Notes under the pieces: model-generated | The model's input: only the letters and a program-made list of their open reading frames with translations | Told to the model about the DNA's origin: nothing | Databases searched by the model: none | In this document: positions 32,499 to 41,121 of the stretch, one piece after another | Numbering within the stretch: position 1 is the first letter of the stretch | Layout of the letters: every line of letters starts with the position of its first letter | Translations under genes and position numbers: made by a program | Assembly (NCBI RefSeq): GCF_016757735.1 | Contig: NZ_CP068439.1 | Coordinates: 1 to 64,000 of the forward strand | Direction of reading: 5' to 3' | Source: Aequorivita iocasae | Lineage (GTDB): Bacteria > Bacteroidota > Bacteroidia > Flavobacteriales > Flavobacteriaceae | DNA length: 64,000 nucleotides

Positions 32499-32564
32499 TT
32501 TTTTATTTAAAGTTACTTACAATTTTTTAAATGGAAGATTTCTTTAAAATTCTTAACATAAATA

Positions 32565-32572
32565 TACATTTG
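32565..32572 (+). promoter_or_regulatory. Candidate -7 box for the esterase lipoprotein gene
   Basis: TACATTTG, an exact TAnnTTTG match, 29 bases before the ATG at 32602. A TTG at -33 is not apparent. Confidence 0.4.
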
Positions 32573-32601
32573 ACACGTTATTGAAAAAACAAAAATTTTA
32601 T

Positions 32602-33474
32602 ATGAAAAAGCTCTTAGTTCTAATTCTCCTTTTCGGAATACATATCAATTTCATTTCCTGTTCCAAAGATAGCGACACTACTACTACAGATTCTTTAGCT
32701 GAGAAAACCATACTAAATGTTTCCTACGGAAATAATCCACAACAAAAATATGACCTTTATCTGCCCGCAAATCGATCTTCCACTAAAACCAAAATTATCA
32801 TGCTGGTTCATGGCGGCGGCTGGACCGGTGGCGATAAGGCCGATATGGACTTCTTTATTTCCTATATAAAACAGAGGCATCCAGACCACGCAATAGTAAA
32901 CGTAAACTATGTACTTGCTGATTTGGAGACGCCGGCATTTCCCAACCAATTTTTGGATGTTGATGCGATAATCAATAAATTGACTTCCGAAAAAAACGAA
33001 CTCCAAATCCTACCAGAATTTGCCATGATCGGTGCTAGTGCGGGTGCGCACATTTCATTAATGTACGATTATGTTTATGATACGGACGACCAAGTAAAAA
33101 TAGTTGGCGATATTGTTGGTCCCACAGATTTTACAGATCCATTTTATAGTGAAAATCCAAATTTCTCCTTGTTGATGACTGCTTTGGTGGACGAGGGTGC
33201 TTATCCTCAGGGAACAAATTATGCAGAAATTTTGAGTCCAGCAATGCGTGTTTCTAATGCCAGCAGTCCCACCCTGCTTTTCTATGGAAATGCAGATCCC
33301 TTGGTCCCACTTACCAATGGAAACACTTTAAATGTAGCGCTAAACAATTCGCTGATAGACCACAATTTCACGGTCTATGAAGGTGGCCATGGCGATTGGG
33401 GCCAAAACGATATTGAAAATATGAAAGAGCAAATAAGTATCGCTATTGATACTTATTTGGAAATTATGAATTGA
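32602..33474 (+). CDS. Alpha/beta-hydrolase (carboxylesterase-type) lipoprotein
   Basis: A 290-residue exported esterase-like protein. The signal peptide ends NFISCSK with lipidated Cys20. The mature part is an alpha/beta-hydrolase with the oxyanion loop HGGGWTGG, nucleophile in GASAGAH, acidic residue in YGNADPLVP and histidine in GGHGDWG, so the triad is complete. It resembles BD-FAE/hormone-sensitive-lipase-type carboxylesterases. The substrate is unknown. ATG 32602 is used; a TTG 21 bases upstream is in frame but would spoil the signal peptide. Confidence 0.88.
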   Translation: MKKLLVLILLFGIHINFISCSKDSDTTTTDSLAEKTILNVSYGNNPQQKYDLYLPANRSSTKTKIIMLVHGGGWTGGDKADMDFFISYIKQRHPDHAIVNVNYVLADLETPAFPNQFLDVDAIINKLTSEKNELQILPEFAMIGASAGAHISLMYDYVYDTDDQVKIVGDIVGPTDFTDPFYSENPNFSLLMTALVDEGAYPQGTNYAEILSPAMRVSNASSPTLLFYGNADPLVPLTNGNTLNVALNNSLIDHNFTVYEGGHGDWGQNDIENMKEQISIAIDTYLEIMN

Positions 33475-33479
33475 GGTTT

Positions 33480-35798
33480 TTAATCCAGAACTTTCAGTTT
33501 AGCAAAGCGAAGCAACAGTTTTTTTAATCCACCGTTTTCAAAATCAATCTCTGCCTTTGTATCGGCACCCACTCCTTCTATTTTAAGGATTTTTCCTTTT
33601 CCGAAGCGAACATGCTCAACCATCGTTCCCACGTTGAGATGGGCGTCTGCTGCACTAAAATTTTTATCGGTATCGCTGGCCACGGGCTTCAATCTCCGCA
33701 ATTTTCGAAGCTGAGCTTCTGTGGGTCCCGTTGGGGCTTTACCAGAAACAGGCTTTCGCAATCGCAGCTTGCTGTGGTCAACCTCATCAAAAATATCGGC
33801 ATCCAAAAGAGGTTTGTAGCGATTTTCGGTAATAGGGGTTAGATATTCCAAAAAGCTTTCATCAATTTCCTCGATAAAACGACTCGGCTCGGCATCAATC
33901 AATTTTCCCCAACGGTAGCGCGATTGGGTATAAGTCAAATATGCCTGTTTCTCGGCTCGGGTTAGGGCCACGTAAAAAAGTCTTCGCTCTTCTTCTAACT
34001 CACTGCGGGAATTCATATTCATCCCGCTGGGGAAAAGATCTTCTTCCATACCCACAATGTATACGTAGGGAAATTCCAAACCTTTCGCCAAATGTACCGT
34101 CATCAGTGCGACACGGTCGTTATCACCTTTGTCATTATCCAAATCGGTGGCGAGCGCAACATCTTCCATAAATTCCGAAAGCGAACCTGTGGCATCGGCA
34201 ATTTCCTTTTGTTCTTCCACAAAATCGCGCATCCCGTTCAGTAATTCCTCAATGTTTTCGATACGTGCAATACCTTCGGGGGTGCCGTCTTTCTTTAATT
34301 CCTGCAACAAACCTGTTTTTTTGGCAACATGTTCCGTTATTGTGAAAGCATCATAACCTTGGTTCAAAACCTGAAAGCTTTCAATCATCGTAACAAAATC
34401 CTGCAATTTGCTTTTGGTGCCAGCATTTATCTTTAAATCAATTTTATCGATGTTTTTCATTACCTCAAAAATCGAACGGTTGTAATGGTTTGCGGCAACT
34501 ATTAAACGTTCCGTAGTGGTATCACCAATGCCGCGTGATGGATAATTTATGACACGTTTCAGCGCCTCTTCATCTTTCGGATTTAATACCAACCGCAAAT
34601 AAGCTAGTACATCTTTTATTTCTTTTCGCTGATAAAAACTAAGCCCTCCGTAAATTCTGTACGGAATGTCCTTTTTCCTAAGCGCATCCTCAATAGCACG
34701 GCTCTGTGCGTTTGTTCGGTATAAAACTGCAAAATCACCATCATTCAATTGATGGTTCATTTTATTTTCAAAAATGGAGCTGGCCACAAAGCGTCCTTCG
34801 TCCCCATCGGTCATGGTCCGGTTTACGAGAATTTTATTGCCTTCGTCATTTGCCGTCCAAACCACTTTTTCGAGTCGTGTTTTGTTCTTTTCAATAATAT
34901 TGTTTGCGGCATTTACGATATTTTTGGTAGAACGGTAATTTTGTTCCAAACGGAAAACCTTCACATTGTCATAGTCCTTTTGGAAATTCAAAATATTGTT
35001 GATGTTCGCACCGCGGAATGCGTAGATACTCTGTGCATCATCACCTACTACACATATATTTTGAAACCTGTCAGAAAGTGCACGAACAATCAAATACTGA
35101 CTGTGGTTGGTATCCTGGTACTCATCTACCAAAATATAGCGGAAACGGTTTTGATACTTTGCCAAAACATCTGGAAAACGCGTTAGCAGTTCGTTGGTTT
35201 TCAGTAAAAGATCATCAAAATCCATTGCGCCAGCTTTGAAGCATTTGTCAACGTAAGCTTTATAAATATCGCCGAGGCGCGGCATTTTCGCCATCGCGTC
35301 GGCTTCCATCAATTCCGGATTGTTGAAATATGCTTTTACGGTAATTAAACTGTTTTTATAGGAAGATATGCGCGAATAAACCTGCTTGTATTTATACACA
35401 TCTTTATCTAGGTTCATTTCCTTTATCACTGCGCGAATTACACTGTGTGAGTCTTGGGTGTCATAAATGGTGAAGTTGGAAGGGTAGCCCAATTTATCGG
35501 CTTCAAAACGAAGGATTTTTGCAAAAATACTGTGGAAGGTGCCCATCCAAAGATTTTTTGCTTCGCTAGCGCCAACAATTTTTGAGATACGCCCTTTCAT
35601 TTCCCTTGCGGCCTTATTGGTAAACGTAAGCGCCAAAATATTGAACGGATCCACGCCCTGACTCATCAAATATGCAATGCGAAAAGTTAGCACGCGCGTC
35701 TTGCCCGAACCAGCCCCGGCAATCACGATCATTGCGCCGTCTTTTTGCAGCACTGGCGCAAGCTGGGCCTCGTTGAGTTGTTTTAAATACTGTTCCAA
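33480..35798 (-). CDS. UvrD/PcrA-type DNA helicase (superfamily 1)
   Basis: A 772-residue ATP-dependent 3'-5' helicase. Motifs in order: AGAGSGKTRVLTFRIA (Walker A, about residue 27), LALTFTNKAA, VDEYQDTN (motif II), VGDDAQSIYAFRGAN (motif III), EQNYRSTKNI (motif IV), VALMTVHLAKGLEFPYV (motif V) and FYVALTRAEK (motif VI). The C-terminal VEHVRFGKGKILKIEG is a Tudor-like fold seen in PcrA, where it can bind RNA polymerase. The length matches UvrD/PcrA. The likely role is mismatch and nucleotide-excision repair and clearing of blocked forks. It is divergent from the GltB-like gene. Confidence 0.95.
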   Translation of the reverse strand: MEQYLKQLNEAQLAPVLQKDGAMIVIAGAGSGKTRVLTFRIAYLMSQGVDPFNILALTFTNKAAREMKGRISKIVGASEAKNLWMGTFHSIFAKILRFEADKLGYPSNFTIYDTQDSHSVIRAVIKEMNLDKDVYKYKQVYSRISSYKNSLITVKAYFNNPELMEADAMAKMPRLGDIYKAYVDKCFKAGAMDFDDLLLKTNELLTRFPDVLAKYQNRFRYILVDEYQDTNHSQYLIVRALSDRFQNICVVGDDAQSIYAFRGANINNILNFQKDYDNVKVFRLEQNYRSTKNIVNAANNIIEKNKTRLEKVVWTANDEGNKILVNRTMTDGDEGRFVASSIFENKMNHQLNDGDFAVLYRTNAQSRAIEDALRKKDIPYRIYGGLSFYQRKEIKDVLAYLRLVLNPKDEEALKRVINYPSRGIGDTTTERLIVAANHYNRSIFEVMKNIDKIDLKINAGTKSKLQDFVTMIESFQVLNQGYDAFTITEHVAKKTGLLQELKKDGTPEGIARIENIEELLNGMRDFVEEQKEIADATGSLSEFMEDVALATDLDNDKGDNDRVALMTVHLAKGLEFPYVYIVGMEEDLFPSGMNMNSRSELEEERRLFYVALTRAEKQAYLTYTQSRYRWGKLIDAEPSRFIEEIDESFLEYLTPITENRYKPLLDADIFDEVDHSKLRLRKPVSGKAPTGPTEAQLRKLRRLKPVASDTDKNFSAADAHLNVGTMVEHVRFGKGKILKIEGVGADTKAEIDFENGGLKKLLLRFAKLKVLD

Positions 35799-35937
35799 AA
35801 CTTCATTTTCTTCAAGCTGTGAAAATAACTATTATCAAACTTTTATAAGAAGTGTTTTTGGGGAAATTATAAACAAAAAATTGCTTTGGAAAGTAATTTT
35901 TAAAATCAAAGTAATTTCAAAACTATTTAAATTTAAA

Positions 35938-35953
35938 TATCTTTATAAAAAAA
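35938..35953 (+). promoter_or_regulatory. Candidate -7 region for the GltB-like gene
   Basis: TATCTTTA plus TAAAAAAA, with its first base 21 bases upstream of the ATG at 35959; the 16-mer is identical to the one at 8149-8164. It matches TAnnTTTG except at the last base. Confidence 0.35.
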
Positions 35954-35958
35954 CTTCT

Positions 35959-37575
35959 ATGGATACCTTTATATCTTTTGTAAGTCAAATTCCTTGGTGG
36001 GCTTGGGTTCTTCTTTTTCTTTTAATCATTGCCATTCGGGATGTTTTCTTCAATAAACATCATACTATCAGCCATAACTTTCCTATAATAGGCCACATTC
36101 GCTATATGCTTGAGGGTATTGGGCCTGAGCTTAGGCAGTACATAGTAGCGAACAACCGCGAAGAACTTCCTTTCAATAGAATTGAACGCGGTTGGATTTA
36201 CGCTTCCGCGAAAAACGAAAATAATTATGAAGGCTTCGGGACAGACCGTGATATTTATGAACCGAATTATATTTTTATAAACAATTCCCTACTTCCATTT
36301 AAAGTGGAAAAAGATAACCCCAACTATAAAAACCCCTATTTTTTACCATGTGCGAAGGTTATGGGGAGTTTTCATAAACGTCGCCGCCCCTATCGTCCGG
36401 CTTCGGTAATCAACGTTTCGGCTATGAGTTTTGGATCGCTTTCAGCGCGAGCGGTAGAGTCTTTGAATAAAGGCTGCGCCCTCGCTTATTGTTATCACAA
36501 CACGGGCGAAGGAGGACTGTCACCCTATCATAAAACCGGAGCTGATGTGGTTTTTCATTTCGGAACGGGTTACTTTGGCGTACGCGATGAAAACGGAAAT
36601 TTTTCCATGGAAAAAATTGTGAAGCTCGTTAATGAAAACCCGCAAGTAAGGGCCATTGAGGTAAAACTTTCTCAAGGCGCAAAACCTGGAAAGGGAGGTG
36701 TTTTGCCAGGTTCAAAAATTACAAAGGAAATTGCTGAGATTAGACATGTACCCTTAGGGAAAGATGTGCTATCGCCCCCCACCCATTCAGCTTTTAGCGG
36801 TGTAAAGGGGTTGGTAGAATTTGTGGAAGACATTGCAGAGGCCACAGGGTTGCCCGTTGGGATTAAATCTGCCGTGGGCCGTTTGGGAGAGTGGGAACAA
36901 CTTGCCAAAATAATGAAAGAAACCGGCAAAGGGCCGGATTTTATAACAATTGATGGCGGTGAAGGGGGCACCGGCGCATCGCCTCCTAGTTTTGCAGATC
37001 ATGTTTCCTTACCGTGGCTTTTCGGGTTTGCTGAAGTTTACAAAATTTTTAAAAAACTAGATCTTTGCGATCAAATTGTTTTTATAGGAAGTGGGAAATT
37101 AGGTTTTCCAGCTAGAGCCGCAATGGCCTTTTCCATGGGAGCCGATTTAATAAACGTGGCGCGAGAAGCAATGATGAGCATTGGCTGTATTCAAGCCCAA
37201 CAGTGCCATACCAATAAATGCCCCAGTGGAGTGGCTACACAAAACAAATGGCTACAGAACGGAATAAATATTGAAGATAAGTCAGTTCGCGCACATTTTT
37301 ATTTCAAGAATTTCAGAAAAGAACTTTTAGAAATGACCCACGCCTGTGGATATGAACATCCGTGCCAATTCACAATGGATGATGTTGACCTGACTGTTGG
37401 TGATAAAAATCTCATTAAAACTTTGGCGCAATCCTTTATGTACCACAAATGCGAGGTACCGTTTGAAAGTATGAAGGCAATATCAAGTTGTAATCACCTA
37501 GGTGGCAATTACCATGAAAAACAAGCGAAAAAAGAAGTGAAGGCGATGAAAAGAGAAAATAAGGTGCGCTACTGA
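35959..37575 (+). CDS. FMN-binding glutamate-synthase-like protein, membrane-anchored
   Basis: A 538-residue protein with an N-terminal membrane helix (about 8-26) followed by the FMN-binding barrel of glutamate synthase large subunits. Diagnostic stretches are TGEGGLSPYH, TIDGGEGGTGASPPSF and CHTNKCPSGVATQ, whose cysteines resemble those that bind the 3Fe-4S cluster. The glutaminase and C-terminal domains of true GltB are absent, so it cannot make glutamate from glutamine alone. Such proteins are widespread; the substrate is unknown. The start is ATG 35959, since the long open frame upstream to 35677 is antisense to the helicase gene. Confidence 0.9.
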   Translation: MDTFISFVSQIPWWAWVLLFLLIIAIRDVFFNKHHTISHNFPIIGHIRYMLEGIGPELRQYIVANNREELPFNRIERGWIYASAKNENNYEGFGTDRDIYEPNYIFINNSLLPFKVEKDNPNYKNPYFLPCAKVMGSFHKRRRPYRPASVINVSAMSFGSLSARAVESLNKGCALAYCYHNTGEGGLSPYHKTGADVVFHFGTGYFGVRDENGNFSMEKIVKLVNENPQVRAIEVKLSQGAKPGKGGVLPGSKITKEIAEIRHVPLGKDVLSPPTHSAFSGVKGLVEFVEDIAEATGLPVGIKSAVGRLGEWEQLAKIMKETGKGPDFITIDGGEGGTGASPPSFADHVSLPWLFGFAEVYKIFKKLDLCDQIVFIGSGKLGFPARAAMAFSMGADLINVAREAMMSIGCIQAQQCHTNKCPSGVATQNKWLQNGINIEDKSVRAHFYFKNFRKELLEMTHACGYEHPCQFTMDDVDLTVGDKNLIKTLAQSFMYHKCEVPFESMKAISSCNHLGGNYHEKQAKKEVKAMKRENKVRY

Positions 37576-37651
37576 TAATTTAGCATAATAAAAAAGTAAC
37601 TATTGCCAAAATTCTAAAAACACATTAAGTTTGCCAATATTTTAATCTCAG

Positions 37652-38176
37652 ATGGAAGAAACAACCCAAATTATTAGTTATGCAGCCTATCTATTGCCCG
37701 CAATTGTTGTGGGAATAGTCGCTTATTTTTTCTTTAAAGGCCACACGGCCAATGAAGAGGGCCGCCGAAGGTACTTAGTCCAAAAGGAAGCGCAAAAACA
37801 GGTTTTGCCCCTTCGTTTACAGGCTTATGAGCGCATTACGCTTTTTTTGGAGCGCATAGACCCCAATAAACTTTTGGTTCGTGTAAAACCCTTTTCAGAT
37901 TCCAAAGACGATTATGAAACCTTGTTAGTGAAAAATATTGAACAGGAATATGATCATAACTTAACACAGCAAATTTACGTAACCCCTGAATGTTGGAACC
38001 TCGTAAATGCCGCTAAAAATGCTACTATACATGCAATACGCCAAGGAGCAATGCACGAAAAGGATGGAAATGTAGACAAAATGCGGGAAGTATTATTACA
38101 GAATTTTATGGAAGAGGTTACTCCATCACAAAAGGCTATGGCATACGTAAAAAAAGAGGTTGGCGAGCTTTTTTAA
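37652..38176 (+). CDS. Conserved hypothetical protein with N-terminal membrane helix
   Basis: A 174-residue protein. Residues about 8-28 form a membrane helix, after which a mostly helical cytoplasmic part (LPLRLQAYERITLFLERIDP, VLLQNFMEEVTPSQKAM) follows. I believe this is a flavobacterial family of unknown function with no known catalytic motif. It is 76 bases downstream of the GltB-like gene, so they might share a transcript. Its 3' end overlaps the convergent response regulator gene by 4 bases. Confidence 0.75.
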   Translation: MEETTQIISYAAYLLPAIVVGIVAYFFFKGHTANEEGRRRYLVQKEAQKQVLPLRLQAYERITLFLERIDPNKLLVRVKPFSDSKDDYETLLVKNIEQEYDHNLTQQIYVTPECWNLVNAAKNATIHAIRQGAMHEKDGNVDKMREVLLQNFMEEVTPSQKAMAYVKKEVGELF

Positions 38177-38805
38177 GGTGTGAAAAGATTGTGATGTATA
38201 GCAAAGAGTACAAGCCCGATTCTGCTTTTAATTTTTAGCTTTTTGTGAACAGAATCTCTATAGCCTTCCACGGTTTTATAGCTGCAGGACATGGCTTCAG
38301 CAATTTCTTTGTAGCTGAGATCGGTACAAGCAAGTTTTATGAATTCAATTTCCTTTTCTTTTAAATCTGTGTCTATTTCATTTTCCAAAGATTCAATAAG
38401 AATTTGTGAAACAGTATTTGTGTAATAGTACCCCTTTTGCATTACTTCACTTAAGGCTTTTTCAAGAATATCTTTTTTTGTATCCTTCATTAAATACCCG
38501 CTAGCTCCGGCCCTTAGCATTTTCAGGATGGTATATTCATCTTCCTCTATGGAAAGGGCCAGTACTTTTACTTTCGGATATTTTTTCTTGAGAATCTCAG
38601 TTGTTTCAATTCCGTTTAAAATAGGCATCTTTATATCCATAAGAACCAAATCTGGAATGTTTTTTGGAGTAGCAAGTTTATCAAGCAGTTCCTTGCCGTT
38701 TTTGCATAAAAAAAGCACATTAAAATTTTTAAATTCTTGAACCAATCCACCTATGGCTTGGGAGAGCAAGAAATGATCGTCTACTACTACTACGGAATAA
38801 CTCAT
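38173..38805 (-). CDS. LuxR/NarL-family response regulator
   Basis: A 210-residue transcriptional regulator. The receiver domain has the acidic pair Asp9/Asp10, the phosphoacceptor Asp57 in LVLMDIKMP, and the conserved Lys in YLMKDTKKD. The C-terminal helix-turn-helix (about 145-205) is LSYKEIAEAMSCSYKTVEGY, of the LuxR type. The cognate kinase is the upstream neighbour at 38846-39598, 40 bases away. It is the last gene of a four-gene minus-strand set. Target genes are unknown. Confidence 0.92.
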   Translation of the reverse strand: MSYSVVVVDDHFLLSQAIGGLVQEFKNFNVLFLCKNGKELLDKLATPKNIPDLVLMDIKMPILNGIETTEILKKKYPKVKVLALSIEEDEYTILKMLRAGASGYLMKDTKKDILEKALSEVMQKGYYYTNTVSQILIESLENEIDTDLKEKEIEFIKLACTDLSYKEIAEAMSCSYKTVEGYRDSVHKKLKIKSRIGLVLFAIHHNLFTP

Positions 38806-38845
38806 TTTGCAACAGGTATTTCTTATATGTAAATTGATTCAAAAT

Positions 38846-39598
38846 TCACACAAAATTATATTTAAGGTGCAGTGCTGTGCCTTGGTCTTTTACAGAATTG
38901 ATTTTCAATGTTGAATTGATCAATTGGGCACGCGTTTTCATGTTTTTAAGTCCAATTCCCATAAAATCATCAGTTTTATCAAAACCCACTCCATTATCTT
39001 CTGCAGAAATAATCAAATATTTATCAGCATAATTCAGAACTACCTTTAATGTCGAAGCTCTGGAATGCTTTATCGTATTTGAAAAAAATTCCTGCAATAT
39101 TCTAAAAAGAATAATCTGTGTATTACTCTCAATGGGCCTTACAGTTCCTTGAACCTTTAATTCAGCAGCAATAAATTTAAGCCTGTTGAATCGCTCTATT
39201 TCCAGGCTTACAGCTTCTTGTAGGCTAAGGCTTTTTAGTGCTTCCGGGTTTATCAATTTTGAAAGCGCCCGCAATTCATCAATGCCATTGCCTATTGTTT
39301 CAGAAACTTCATTTAGCATTTCGGGTCTTTCTTGTGCCATTTGGGCTTGTATTTTGGCCAAGGTCATCAACTGCCCAATATTATCGTGCAGTTCCCAACT
39401 AATATTTCGCAAAGTTTCCTCGCGAATCTCTATTTGTGATTCTGCCAATTCGCGGTCGAATGCTTTTTTTGCTTTTTCCTGCTCCTGCAACAAACGGTTT
39501 TTTCTACGCGAAAAAACACTGAAGAGTACGATAACAATAATTACTAAAGTTATCGGAATGGCTATTGCCGCAATTATTATGATTTCTTTTTCATCCAT
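38846..39598 (-). CDS. Sensor histidine kinase (HisKA_3 type)
   Basis: A 250-residue kinase. One membrane helix (about 6-28) is preceded by only five residues, so there is no periplasmic sensor domain. The phosphoacceptor His71 is in ISWELHDNIGQLMTLAKIQA, the HisKA_3 pattern, and the ATPase part shows EFFSNTIKHS (N box), AEDNGVGFD (G1) and GIGLKNMKTRA (G2). It overlaps the upstream membrane-protein gene by 22 bases, which suggests coupling and that this partner may supply the sensing part. It pairs with the LuxR-type regulator downstream. Confidence 0.9.
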   Translation of the reverse strand: MDEKEIIIIAAIAIPITLVIIVIVLFSVFSRRKNRLLQEQEKAKKAFDRELAESQIEIREETLRNISWELHDNIGQLMTLAKIQAQMAQERPEMLNEVSETIGNGIDELRALSKLINPEALKSLSLQEAVSLEIERFNRLKFIAAELKVQGTVRPIESNTQIILFRILQEFFSNTIKHSRASTLKVVLNYADKYLIISAEDNGVGFDKTDDFMGIGLKNMKTRAQLINSTLKINSVKDQGTALHLKYNFV

Positions 39599-40227
39599 AG
39601 AAATCCTGTCAAAAAAAACAAATACATAATGATTATGAGCGAAAACTGTATTACAAGTAAAATCTCAAAGAAACTATCGGGTTTATAAAACCAAGTTCTA
39701 ATGATTTTTATGGGAATATAGCCAATATAAAACAAAAATAGGCCCACACTTACCCAAAACAGTAAATCGTTTTTTATAACAAGCACTCGGGATGACTGTA
39801 AAATATTTACGTAATAGAGAATAATGCAAAAAACCAAAATTCCTGCACCGGCCATATAGGAAATAATAAAACCTCTATTTATAAAATCTGTTAAAATCCA
39901 ATCTCCTGCATAAAACAACCAATATACTGCTATACCCAATTTAATAAGTGTTTTAAATTTTCTCTCATCAATTATCTTTAAAAAAATATAATAGAAAAAC
40001 GAAAAATAAAAGAAGTAATATATATTATAAATTATGGCGTTTGGAGGGCCAAATATATACTTTATATACATTCCCAAAGCTTCTGCCAAAAGGGTAAACA
40101 GTAATATAATAGGCAATACCCTTAAAGCAGAATCTTTATAAAGCGGAAATTTAACAATTGAAATAATAAACACGATGGCATAAAGTGCCATGTGGGCATA
40201 TTGCATACTTTCTAAAAATGAATTCAA
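39577..40227 (-). CDS. Seven-helix membrane protein of the signalling module
   Basis: A 216-residue integral membrane protein with about seven hydrophobic helices and short loops; basic residues at both ends. I do not recognise a named family. It overlaps the kinase gene by 22 bases and follows a lipoprotein gene by 14 bases, all on the minus strand. By context it could sense a signal for the kinase, whose own membrane part is a single helix; this is inference. The hydrophobic core (YYFFYFSFFYYIFLKII) is rich in aromatic residues. Confidence 0.75.
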   Translation of the reverse strand: MNSFLESMQYAHMALYAIVFIISIVKFPLYKDSALRVLPIILLFTLLAEALGMYIKYIFGPPNAIIYNIYYFFYFSFFYYIFLKIIDERKFKTLIKLGIAVYWLFYAGDWILTDFINRGFIISYMAGAGILVFCIILYYVNILQSSRVLVIKNDLLFWVSVGLFLFYIGYIPIKIIRTWFYKPDSFFEILLVIQFSLIIIMYLFFLTGFLWMKKKS

Positions 40228-40241
40228 AGTTCAAGAATGTT

Positions 40242-40931
40242 TTAATTATCATCTCCAAAATCATTTGCGCCTGCTGGAGGAGGAGTGATATTGCCTTCGT
40301 TAAAAATAATACTAGTTGTTCCACCTCCTTGGAGGGTTGGGGCGGCGGAAATAAAAAATCCAGCCTCATTCACATTACCCTGGGGTTCATCACGCATTTT
40401 ATTTTCGTCTTTCCCTCGTAAACCATTCCTATTTATAGGCAGGGCAGTATAAACACCGTCAATATCTTCAAGGTAAAAGCCAACATTTTTTCCTTCATAA
40501 GCCATAGTGGGCACTACAAAAAAACTATTTCTTTTTGGAAATTTAACGACATCCCCATTGGGAAATTTATCACTAGCGGGATAGTTTGAAAGATAGAACC
40601 GCAATGTTTGTATTTCCACATTAGCTTCTTTAGCCTCATGTTCAATATAAGCGATGTACTGTTTTATAGTTTTTAAGTCATATTCAGCATAACGGGTAGG
40701 AGTAAATTTTGAACCATCTGCTGCAATACTATCTTCGTATTTTTGAAGTATCGGCACGCGTCTTTGTGAATAGGCATCGTACATTTCTTGGGCGCGATCT
40801 ACAGAAATGATGTGATCTTTCGGTGGACCTTCATACGGGGATTCGTTGTGGGTAGATATATCTTGACAGCTAAAAAGCATTAAATTGATACAAATTAATA
40901 AAAGTACAGTTTGAATGGTTTGTGTTTTCAT
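40242..40931 (-). CDS. Hypothetical lipoprotein, first gene of the signalling module
   Basis: A 229-residue exported lipoprotein with a signal peptide ending MLFSCQD (Cys22). The mature part has a helical first half containing DRAQEMYDAYSQRR and LKTIKQYIAYIEHEAKEA, and a second half with KFPKRNSFFVVPTMAYEGKN. No enzyme motif is seen. It lies 14 bases upstream of the seven-helix protein gene. A periplasmic or outer-membrane ligand-binding or anti-signal role is possible from context only. Confidence 0.75.
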   Translation of the reverse strand: MKTQTIQTVLLLICINLMLFSCQDISTHNESPYEGPPKDHIISVDRAQEMYDAYSQRRVPILQKYEDSIAADGSKFTPTRYAEYDLKTIKQYIAYIEHEAKEANVEIQTLRFYLSNYPASDKFPNGDVVKFPKRNSFFVVPTMAYEGKNVGFYLEDIDGVYTALPINRNGLRGKDENKMRDEPQGNVNEAGFFISAAPTLQGGGTTSIIFNEGNITPPPAGANDFGDDN

Positions 40932-41121
40932 ATTGAATTGGTTTTAGAGTTGTAGTATACAAATAATCACAATAAGATGAACTTAAAAATGTCCTCCTCT
41001 TAAAAGCAAAGTGAAGATAAAGTAAAAGAGTTGATTATTAACAATCTACACGTGCCTTACATCAAAAATACAGGGAAAACCTGAATATTTGGGGGAAATC
41101 CCTCTTAGTAAAGTAGGAAAA

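Noticed and set aside
35677-35958. Extension of the GltB-like protein by 94 residues upstream
   Set aside because: The extra frame is antisense to the start of the helicase gene and the extra residues look random; the membrane helix starts right after ATG 35959.
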